A stretch of 5,751 bases of DNA from NCBI RefSeq assembly GCF_030826625.1, contig NZ_JAPJNQ010000047.1, positions 12,984-18,734 on the forward strand. Reading direction: 5' to 3'. The position numbers and the translations under genes were made by a program. Below the pieces are notes generated by a model. The model worked only from the letters and a program-made list of their open reading frames with translations. It did no database searches and was not told the origin of the DNA. The DNA comes from Corynebacterium sp. (lineage in GTDB: Bacteria > Actinomycetota > Actinomycetes > Mycobacteriales > Mycobacteriaceae). This document shows, one piece after another, positions 1 to 5,624 of this stretch. Each line of letters begins with the position of its first letter. The first letter of the stretch is position 1.

Positions 1-1775
1 ATCTTGGACAATCTTTTCGGGTCCACGTGGTAATCGGGCTTTTTCTCGTGCCGTAGCTGACGGGCTTGGTGTCGCAAAGTCAGTGTGCGCAAGAAATAAA
101 AGGCATCGGCCAGATCGCGCGCTCCTTCACGGGAAACGCTTTTACCCGCGGACTGTTCCAATCGAGTCACCGTGTCAACCGCATCGACGCCAGCAGTAAT
201 CGCATACAACCGGGCCATCTGCACGATGCCATAGGTTCCGCCGGTTTTGATGTTCAGCGTGCGGGCATAATCGCCGGAACGCTCCACAACCAAGCCCTTG
301 AAAAACGTCAACGGTGGTTCGCGGCGCGCTGCGAGGCTAGCCAGGTGGGCATGCAAGCGCTTGGAGTCACCACCCATCTGCACAGCGGTGCGGTGGACGG
401 CGTCGGCAAGCTGCAGATCGCCATAGATCGGACGGAAATCAAAAAATGTTTGTGCGTGCAATAGCGCATCCGCGTCCGGCGCGGTGATCCACGTGTGAAA
501 CGTGTCTTCCCAGTCGCGGGCAGTCTGGCGCCATTGTGGGTTCGTCGCCATCATATCGCCCGGGCACCAGGCCTGGCCTGCCTCGGCCAAGCCCTCACAG
601 ACCCAGCGCGCCAAGGCCTCGAAATATTCTCCGTGCTGGTCAGGATCATAATCATTGGACAACACCATCGCATTGTCTTGATCGGAAGATAAACCCATCT
701 CACGACGGCCCTGCGAACCCAGCACCACAAACGCATACGGTACCGGCGCAGGACCGAATTTCTCTTCGGCTAGCTCGAGAAGCCTACGCGCGATGCTGTC
801 TGCGGCGATCGTCATCATCTGTGCGGATTCGGTGGAATTTCCACTACGATCAATAAATCGCGCGATGACCGCGCAGGCATCGCGATAGGCACCCCGGAGT
901 TGTTTTCGGGTCGTGCGACGCGAAAAATCAGCGGTAAGGTACACCGGGTTCACGCGCAGCAGCCGGGCAATATCCGCGCCGGCAACAACGCCGACCACCT
1001 TGTCCGCTTCCAGAACCGGTAAATGGTGAATATTCAGTTCCGCCATGATCAACATGGCTTCGAAAGCCAAAGTTTCCGGGGTGACGGTACGCAAATCGGT
1101 CGTCATCACCTCGCTGACGGGCAACGCGGTATCCAGAGATTCTGCGACTACACGGCCCGTCATATCGCGGTCGGTAACTATGCCTCGCAAATTACCGTCC
1201 TCGGTAATCAGCAACGATGACACTACCTTTTCGCGCATCTGTTGCGCCGCCGCAGCGATACTGGTGTTCGGTGCAGTAGCCTGCGGGTTGGTGATCATCA
1301 CGTCACGCAACGGGGTGCGCAACACGCCGGTGGAGGCGTCGTCGGCAAGCTCTTGCGCCGCGCTACGGATTCGGCGGGATTGTAAAGAATAAAAACGCTC
1401 GATATCCGGGTGTGCCGCGACCGCGCGTTGAAATTCCTCCCGTGGCAACTCAAGCACCAAGCTATCTTCCACCGCAACGATCGTGTACCGCGATTCCGGC
1501 ACCCCGGGATCAGCCAACAGCGTCGAATAGCCGAAACTTAAACCGGGCTCGCGGCGATCCAATAACCCGCCCTCGGCATCCAATACATCCATGGCTCCGG
1601 AGCGGATGACATGCAAGATATCGTTGCGGTCACCGGCACGAACCATCGTGGTGCCACGTCGGATATAGCGCATCGTCATTGTGGCAGCAATCGCTGCGAG
1701 ATCATCCGCGGGCACGTGGGAAAACGGTTCGTGTTCTGCCAGGAAGCCAGTGACTTCCTCTACCTCAACGCTCAT
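1..1775 (-). CDS. cNMP-binding / CBS-pair / DUF294 nucleotidyltransferase signalling protein (3' end cut off)
   Basis: I translated this frame by hand; 591 codons are visible and the stop lies beyond base 1. Domains in order: a cyclic-nucleotide-binding-like beta-roll (about residues 11-128); two CBS motifs (about 155-208 and 218-275), which in other proteins bind adenosyl ligands; a DUF294 nucleotidyltransferase core with GSQGRREMGLSSDQDNAMV at 353-371, whose GSxGR and DxD are the expected nucleotide and metal residues; and a helical DUF294 C-terminal domain (about 480-575). Family members I know are about 620 residues, so perhaps 30 are missing. ATG at 1775 is the start because an in-frame TAA lies at 1785-1787 with no other start between. 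There is no clear Shine-Dalgarno, so translation probably depends on coupling to the lipoprotein gene 22 bp upstream. The cytoplasmic role is probably nucleotide-responsive regulation by nucleotidyl transfer; the target is unknown. The phosphate-binding loop reads FGYSTLL, not the usual FGE, so cNMP binding is doubtful. Confidence 0.9.
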   Translation of the reverse strand, partial: MSVEVEEVTGFLAEHEPFSHVPADDLAAIAATMTMRYIRRGTTMVRAGDRNDILHVIRSGAMDVLDAEGGLLDRREPGLSFGYSTLLADPGVPESRYTIVAVEDSLVLELPREEFQRAVAAHPDIERFYSLQSRRIRSAAQELADDASTGVLRTPLRDVMITNPQATAPNTSIAAAAQQMREKVVSSLLITEDGNLRGIVTDRDMTGRVVAESLDTALPVSEVMTTDLRTVTPETLAFEAMLIMAELNIHHLPVLEADKVVGVVAGADIARLLRVNPVYLTADFSRRTTRKQLRGAYRDACAVIARFIDRSGNSTESAQMMTIAADSIARRLLELAEEKFGPAPVPYAFVVLGSQGRREMGLSSDQDNAMVLSNDYDPDQHGEYFEALARWVCEGLAEAGQAWCPGDMMATNPQWRQTARDWEDTFHTWITAPDADALLHAQTFFDFRPIYGDLQLADAVHRTAVQMGGDSKRLHAHLASLAARREPPLTFFKGLVVERSGDYARTLNIKTGGTYGIVQMARLYAITAGVDAVDTVTRLEQSAGKSVSREGARDLADAFYFLRTLTLRHQARQLRHEKKPDYHVDPKRLSK

Positions 1776-1797
1776 GCACTCATGTTACTGATAAAAC

Positions 1798-3516
1798 TTA
1801 CTGATATGACACAAACCACGGACGAGGGTCGATCGCGTAGGTTTCTTCCGGGGTAAACGTCGGGTTGTCTTCGTCGATGAAGTTCTTCCACGCCATATAC
1901 CAATCGTCGGACAGATCGTTGCGGACCATATCCCAAGTCGCGAATTTCTCGGCTGGAGGGCCGTGGCCATCAGCGTGCAAGACGAAGCCCAGCTCTGGGT
2001 GCGAGGTGTTGACTGCTTCCCGGTTACGGATCATCTGATGCTGGAATTGGTGCACCATCAGCGCCTTTTGCGGCAAGTTGTTTTCGCGTACTAACTCTGC
2101 CAACCAATCGGCGACCTCATTGATCTCGGAGGCGTCGACGTGCCCCACCTGTTGCAACGGTTTCTCATCTGGCCCGAGTTTCCATTCCGGGTCCAATGCC
2201 AAGCCGACGTTTGGCTGCTTCAACAGTTCTTCGTAGTGCTGCGCCTGTGCCAATAGACTCTCGCGTCCCGGCTGTAAATCCAAGAAGGCATAACCGCCAT
2301 CGTTGACCACCGCATCGATATACGGCTGCAGCTCTGCCTCATCGGTGTAGTTGGTGTACAGGTTGTGCGGACCAGGCTGCGCCGCAGCGATCGTGGCAAT
2401 AATTTCGAAGGCTGGGATCACTGGCTGATCAGCAAATGGTTGGTATTGTTCAGCCAACTCGTGGGCGTGGCGGATGGCTTCTTCTGGTGGCATCTCCCCC
2501 ATCACGCCTAGCGCCGGGCCAGCCGGGTGACCATACAACGCGATCATGCGACGGCCGGGAAAGACCAATCCGCCGCCGCCGGGCAGCTCGCCATTCTCGG
2601 CAAGGTCAATTGTGCGATCGACGTAGTCCTGATCGCCGAAGGCTGCACCCAGGGTAATGATGTCACCTTCCAGTGCTGCCTGCATCGACTCAGAGGTAGC
2701 ACGGATATCCGGTGCATCCAGCACAGTGACCTGGTTACCAGCGGCCAACACTGAAGCCACCGATGCCAGTGCAGTCTGCTCACTAACGAAAATTGGGGTG
2801 GCATCTTTACCTGAGCCCGTCGGCAGATTTCCTGCCTGCTCGAGGTGCTCCAGCAAGCCAGCAATGCGTGGGCCTTCGTACGCCCACGCCATTGGCTCGG
2901 CCGGAGACGCAGGGGAAACTTCTGCTACATCAGACCCAGAACCCGCGTCGGCAGCAGCTTCATCGTTGGCGCTGTTGTCGTTACCGCTGCTGTCACCGGC
3001 ATGAGCTTCCACGTTGTCCGACCAATCCGACCACGCGTGGCCAGCCGGAGCAACCGGATCGCCGACTGTAATGATGTTGTCGACGGCGTGAGCGTCGAAG
3101 AACTCCACCAAGTCCAATTCAAACTCGGAGCGAGCGGCAATCATGGGGGCAGATTCTTCGACGGCGACGGTAGCTGCGGTGCGTTGCGCACCTTCATCCT
3201 CTGCGGCAACGATGATGGTAGAAAAATCATCGTAGAAATCATCGATTGTGACATCGCCGGTGCGGTTGCCATCAGTGAGCGCTGTGGCAACCGGTGGTCC
3301 GGATTCTTTATCCGCTCCACCATCGGCACCGGAATCATGCGTATCATGCGCTGAGCTCAGCGGTGAAGAATCCTCTTCCGCATCAGCGCAAGCTACCAGC
3401 GCGCAGGCCATCACAGTAGCGGTACTCAAACCGACAGCCTTCTTCCGGGCTGATGGAGATCTGCCGGAGGAGAACGCGGATGATCTAATTTGAGACAGCA
3501 TACTGCGAGTATTCAT
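1798..3516 (-). CDS. Surface lipoprotein: two cell-wall-binding-like segments plus predicted TIM-barrel-like C-terminal domain
   Basis: The protein has 572 residues from the chosen start. Residues 1-42 form a lipoprotein signal: basic SARKK, hydrophobic core, then lipobox LVAC with Cys43 as the lipidated residue. An acidic, Ser-rich spacer follows (44-80). Residues about 81-158 and 209-295 look like related alpha/beta segments (ending ITVGDP and ITLGAA), resembling cell-wall-binding repeat 2 (PF04122); this is a weak visual match. They are separated by a Ser/Ala/Asp/Asn-rich linker (171-208). Residues about 316-572 show alternating strands and helices (RMIALYGHPAGPALGVMGE, FLDLQPGR, VGLALDPEW, ALMVHQFQ, LGFVLHADGHG), which suggests a glycosidase-like barrel with acidic residues at strand ends. 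I recall this as a conserved, uncharacterised actinobacterial surface family. Start 3516 is preferred over ATG 3534 because AGGA lies 8 nt upstream of it, while 3534 has no well-spaced site. The gene begins 10 bp after the leuB stop. No enzymatic activity can be assigned. Confidence 0.85.
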   Translation of the reverse strand: MNTRSMLSQIRSSAFSSGRSPSARKKAVGLSTATVMACALVACADAEEDSSPLSSAHDTHDSGADGGADKESGPPVATALTDGNRTGDVTIDDFYDDFSTIIVAAEDEGAQRTAATVAVEESAPMIAARSEFELDLVEFFDAHAVDNIITVGDPVAPAGHAWSDWSDNVEAHAGDSSGNDNSANDEAAADAGSGSDVAEVSPASPAEPMAWAYEGPRIAGLLEHLEQAGNLPTGSGKDATPIFVSEQTALASVASVLAAGNQVTVLDAPDIRATSESMQAALEGDIITLGAAFGDQDYVDRTIDLAENGELPGGGGLVFPGRRMIALYGHPAGPALGVMGEMPPEEAIRHAHELAEQYQPFADQPVIPAFEIIATIAAAQPGPHNLYTNYTDEAELQPYIDAVVNDGGYAFLDLQPGRESLLAQAQHYEELLKQPNVGLALDPEWKLGPDEKPLQQVGHVDASEINEVADWLAELVRENNLPQKALMVHQFQHQMIRNREAVNTSHPELGFVLHADGHGPPAEKFATWDMVRNDLSDDWYMAWKNFIDEDNPTFTPEETYAIDPRPWFVSYQ

Positions 3517-3524
3517 AATTACTA

Positions 3525-3528
3525 TCCT
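3525..3528 (-). promoter_or_regulatory. Ribosome binding site of the lipoprotein gene, overlapping the leuB stop codon
   Basis: On the minus strand the sequence reads TAGGATAGTAATTATG. The AGGA core lies 8 nt before ATG 3516, and its first two bases are the last two bases of the leuB TAG stop. This decides the start against the more distal in-frame ATG at 3534 and suggests that leuB termination and lipoprotein initiation are coupled. Confidence 0.7.
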
Positions 3529-4546
3529 ATGCATTCACCGCAGCGGCGATGCGATCGCCCACTGCACTCGTGGAAATAGCTTGCTCACCACGGGAACTAA
3601 TATCGGCGGCAACGGCGGTTTCGATCTTGGCGGCGTTATCTTCATCTCCCAAGTGACGCAACAGCAGTGCGACAGACAAAATCGCGGCGGTTGGGTCAGC
3701 GACGCCCGTGCCCGCGATATCAGGCGCCGAACCGTGCACTGGTTCAAACATCGACGGGTTGATACCGGAGGCATCAATATTGCCGGAAGCAGCCAGGCCG
3801 ATGCCGCCCGTGACCGCACCGGCGAGGTCAGTCAGAATATCGCCGAACAAGTTATCAGTAACGATCACGTCGTAACGCGCGGGGTCGGTCACCATGTAGA
3901 TGGTCGCAGCGTCGATGTGATGATAATCCACGGTGACATCCGGGAATTCCTGGCCGACCTCTTGCACGGTGCGCATCCACAGTCCACCGGCGTTGACCAG
4001 CACATTCGTCTTATGCACCAGGGTTAGGTGTTTGCGTCGGTTGTTCGCACGCTCGAAGGCATCGCGCACCACGCGTTCCACCCCGTAGCGAGTGTTTTGC
4101 GAGACCTCGGATGCCACCTCATGCGGGGTGCCTTCACGCAACACACCGCCGTTGCCGCAGTACAGTCCCTCGGTGCCTTCACGAACGACCACAAAATCAA
4201 TTTCGCCAGGGTTGGCCAGCGGCGTCGACGAGGTCGGGTATAGCTTCGAGGGGCGCAAGTTGACGTGGTGATCGAGCGCGAAACGCAATTTCAGCAATAA
4301 CGCGCGCTCAAGCACACCCGATGCCACCTTGCGGGGATCGCCGATAGCGCCCAGCAAAATCGCATCGTGCTCGCGCAGCGCAGCAAGATCTTCGTCAGTA
4401 AGCGTATCGCCGGTTTCCAGGTAGCGTTCCGCGCCGAGATTGAAACGGGTGATCTCGACGTCGTCACGCAATGCTTCGAGCACTTTGAGTGCTTCCGCGG
4501 TTACTTCTGGCCCGATACCGTCACCGGCGATCACAGCGAGTCTCAT
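3527..4546 (-). CDS. leuB: 3-isopropylmalate dehydrogenase (leucine biosynthesis)
   Basis: LeuB oxidatively decarboxylates (2R,3S)-3-isopropylmalate to 2-oxoisocaproate with NAD+ in the cytoplasm, the third dedicated step of leucine synthesis (EC 1.1.1.85). At 339 residues it is full length for the actinobacterial form. Visible motifs are GDGIGPEV (8-15), GAIGDP (66-71), the substrate arginines R88 and R98 in LRFALDHHVNLRP, R122 in VREGTEGLY, the catalytic pair Y129 and K179 (HKTNVL), and metal ligands D212, D236 and D240 around VTDNLFGDILTD. The NAD loop is EPVHGSAPDIAG (268-279), whose D276-I277 favours NAD over NADP. Residue roles are transferred from the Thermus enzyme. ATG 4546 is preceded by AAGGG at a 9-nt spacing. 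No alpha-isopropylmalate synthase or isomerase gene is adjacent, which is normal for the dispersed leucine genes of corynebacteria. The gene lies 109 bp behind a hypothetical gene and 10 bp ahead of the lipoprotein gene. Confidence 0.98.
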   Translation of the reverse strand: MRLAVIAGDGIGPEVTAEALKVLEALRDDVEITRFNLGAERYLETGDTLTDEDLAALREHDAILLGAIGDPRKVASGVLERALLLKLRFALDHHVNLRPSKLYPTSSTPLANPGEIDFVVVREGTEGLYCGNGGVLREGTPHEVASEVSQNTRYGVERVVRDAFERANNRRKHLTLVHKTNVLVNAGGLWMRTVQEVGQEFPDVTVDYHHIDAATIYMVTDPARYDVIVTDNLFGDILTDLAGAVTGGIGLAASGNIDASGINPSMFEPVHGSAPDIAGTGVADPTAAILSVALLLRHLGDEDNAAKIETAVAADISSRGEQAISTSAVGDRIAAAVNA

Positions 4547-4582
4547 GGAGTGATACCCTTTCTCAAATTCACGTTTCTCTTA

Positions 4583-4588
4583 AGCGTA
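4583..4588 (-). promoter_or_regulatory. Weak candidate -10 element for leuB
   Basis: The minus strand reads TACGCT 36 nt before the leuB ATG, the best TAnnnT hexamer in the 109-bp gap. No convincing -35 is seen at 17-18 bp. In C. glutamicum leuB is, as I recall, repressed by LtbR, but I could not identify an operator here. Read-through from the upstream gene is equally possible. Confidence 0.25.
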
Positions 4589-4627
4589 CCCGACGCTGTG
4601 AATGGCGCCACCACCGAGACGATTAGC

Positions 4628-4641
4628 CACCGGTTTCGGTG
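4628..4641 (-). terminator. Small hairpin after the 267-residue gene, possible weak terminator
   Basis: CACCG-AAAC-CGGTG (minus strand) forms a perfect 5-bp GC-rich stem with a 4-nt loop, starting 15 nt after the stop of the upstream gene. It is not followed by a run of T, so it is at best a weak or factor-dependent terminator, or an attenuator-like structure in front of leuB. Confidence 0.25.
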
Positions 4642-4655
4642 CCTGGATCAACTTT

Positions 4656-5459
4656 TTAGATAATCAACTTCTGCCACTGCCCCACATCAGGGAATTTGCG
4701 CTCGCCGGCTAACCAGCGCTGGAACACCTCCGTCGCGGTATCCAGGTCCAGCCCGCCGATGCCGAAATGCATCTCCGCGGCTCCGTTACGCACCTCAATC
4801 CAAAAACCTTCATCGGCCATGATGTTGCCTTGTGTGCCCACCGAGCCCGAGGTCGGAGAATAAAAACACTGAATATAGTGCTGGGTTTCCCATTGCGAAT
4901 CGGCCTGCGAATCGGCCTGCCGCGACTGCCCATTCGATTGCTGCTCTGCGGTCTTCGCTGCTTGGCGATCCACAATCTTGACATAATCGGTGCGCGAATA
5001 TGCCGTATCCGTTTGTTGTTGATAAATCGCTTCCAAGACATCGCGGATACCGCTTGGCGACGACCACCCCAGCGTGTAATGCGCCGTCGTCATCGGATAC
5101 CGCACCAGGTCATCGCCATAGGCCAACACGGTATCGCGGTCGATATCCAACAGCCCCAGCTGATTAGGAATAACCGCTTGGAAAATCGTGGTCATGGCCG
5201 TGGGCTCTTGTTCTGGTGCGATGCTCACCAGCACGCTTCCGCTATCGATAACCTGTATTGCTGGTGCGGGTGTTATCGTCCCCAGCTTGTCGACGGCCGC
5301 CGCAAGTTGCCCAGCTGAGACTTGCGTGCCGTCTACTACCCCGGCCTGGCGCAACGACAGAACGTGCTTTCTTATCTGCGTCGGCGTCGTAATAGCGGGT
5401 GCAAAAATCGCCAACCGCCGGGATCGTTGTTGTGGCTGTTTCCTATTGTGCTCAGTCAT
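4656..5459 (-). CDS. Hypothetical soluble protein of 267 residues, not recognised
   Basis: I do not recognise a family. The N terminus is basic and Gln-rich (first 15 residues) with no signal peptide or membrane segment, so the protein is probably cytoplasmic. Residues about 16-165 are mixed alpha/beta (LAIFAPAITTPTQIRKHVLS, VLVSIAPEQE, HYTLGWSSPSGIRDVLEAIY). Residues about 166-190 form a polar Gln/Ser/Asp linker containing QADSQADS, encoded by a 12-bp tandem duplication. The C-terminal part (191-267) begins HYIQCFYSP and contains FWIEVRNGAAEMHFGIGGLD, then a Trp-rich helix and WQKLII. This could be two copies of, or two halves of, a beta-rich domain around the linker; that is a guess. ATG 5459 is the first start in the frame and has only a poor GGTGG ahead of it. 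A -10-like TATTAG 9 nt upstream suggests a near-leaderless message. The gene is divergent from bioW and 109 bp ahead of leuB. Its coding reality is supported by the long uninterrupted frame and its codon use. Confidence 0.75.
   Translation of the reverse strand: MTEHNRKQPQQRSRRLAIFAPAITTPTQIRKHVLSLRQAGVVDGTQVSAGQLAAAVDKLGTITPAPAIQVIDSGSVLVSIAPEQEPTAMTTIFQAVIPNQLGLLDIDRDTVLAYGDDLVRYPMTTAHYTLGWSSPSGIRDVLEAIYQQQTDTAYSRTDYVKIVDRQAAKTAEQQSNGQSRQADSQADSQWETQHYIQCFYSPTSGSVGTQGNIMADEGFWIEVRNGAAEMHFGIGGLDLDTATEVFQRWLAGERKFPDVGQWQKLII
4895..4918. repeat. 12-bp perfect tandem duplication (two units)
   Basis: The unit gcgaatcggcct occurs at 4895-4906 and 4907-4918 and is followed by a further gc. It keeps the frame and encodes a doubled Gln-Ala-Asp-Ser in the polar linker of the 267-residue protein. 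Confidence 0.9.
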
Positions 5460-5468
5460 GCCACCAGC

Positions 5469-5474
5469 CTAATA
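5469..5474 (-). promoter_or_regulatory. Candidate -10 element of the 267-residue gene
   Basis: TATTAG on the minus strand ends 9 nt before ATG 5459. Transcription starting about 7 nt downstream would leave a leader of only a few bases. This fits the weak Shine-Dalgarno of the gene. No good -35 is visible. Confidence 0.3.
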
Positions 5475-5505
5475 GGCATTTCACAGCGCGCAGCAGCAAT
5501 CAGCC

Positions 5506-5534
5506 AGGCTCTTCCTTTGGCCGGTGCAGAGCCT
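5506..5534. repeat. Inverted repeat in the divergent control region
   Basis: AGGCTCT at 5506-5512 and AGAGCCT at 5528-5534 are perfect 7-bp inverted arms around a 15-nt spacer, between the two divergent genes. No T-run follows on either strand. It could be an operator for a dimeric regulator or a chance hairpin. Confidence 0.35.
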
Positions 5535-5549
5535 CCTGCGACACCATTC

Positions 5550-5564
5550 TTGAACGCCGTTTAA
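5550..5564. promoter_or_regulatory. BioQ-like operator palindrome upstream of bioW
   Basis: TTGAAC-GCC-GTTTAA is an inverted repeat with 6-bp arms and one mismatch. Its core TGAAC-N3-GTTTA agrees in 8 of 10 arm positions with the C. glutamicum BioQ motif as I remember it (TGAAC-N3-GTTAC). BioQ is a TetR-family repressor of biotin genes. The centre lies about 68 bp upstream of the bioW ATG, rather far for direct occlusion of the leaderless -10, but it overlaps an alternative -10-like TTTAAT at 5560-5565. This is a functional inference from motif and context only. Confidence 0.4.
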
Positions 5565-5612
5565 TCCTGCTCACGGCCACGAAATATCACAGCGAAGACG
5601 ATAAATATGGTT

Positions 5613-5618
5613 TAGACT
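5613..5618 (+). promoter_or_regulatory. Candidate -10 of a leaderless bioW transcript
   Basis: TAGACT matches the corynebacterial TAnAnT consensus and ends 6 nt before ATG 5625. This is the spacing at which transcription begins on the A of the start codon. There is no Shine-Dalgarno before ATG 5625, which supports leaderless translation. The -35 region is not conserved. Confidence 0.5.
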
Positions 5619-5624
5619 ACGAAC

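Noticed and set aside
66..464. Plus-strand open frame of 132 codons at the left end
   Set aside because: It lies opposite the DUF294 C-terminal coding region, which is supported by domain motifs on the minus strand.
1776..1797. Possible promoter or terminator between the lipoprotein and cNMP/CBS genes
   Set aside because: Only 22 bp with no hairpin and no convincing -10 or -35; read-through is the simpler view.
2845..3354. Plus-strand open frame of 169 codons within the lipoprotein region
   Set aside because: It is antisense to the linker and N-terminal segments of a well-supported lipoprotein gene, and its composition follows from the complement of that sequence.
3517..3534. Upstream ATG at 3534 as start of the lipoprotein gene, overlapping leuB
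   Set aside because: It lacks a properly spaced ribosome site, whereas ATG 3516 has AGGA at 8 nt; the extra six residues add nothing to the signal peptide.
3581..4027. Plus-strand open frame of 148 codons opposite leuB
   Set aside because: leuB is certain from its motifs; this frame is its antisense shadow.
4603..4610. 8-bp palindrome TGGCGCCA upstream of leuB
   Set aside because: Too short and too common in GC-rich DNA to call an operator without conservation data.
4767..5318. Plus-strand open frame of 183 codons opposite the 267-residue gene
   Set aside because: It is antisense to an intact frame, rich in Arg, His, Ile and Leu in the pattern of a complement translation, and shows no recognisable motif or ribosome site. 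The minus-strand frame is longer and has more plausible composition.
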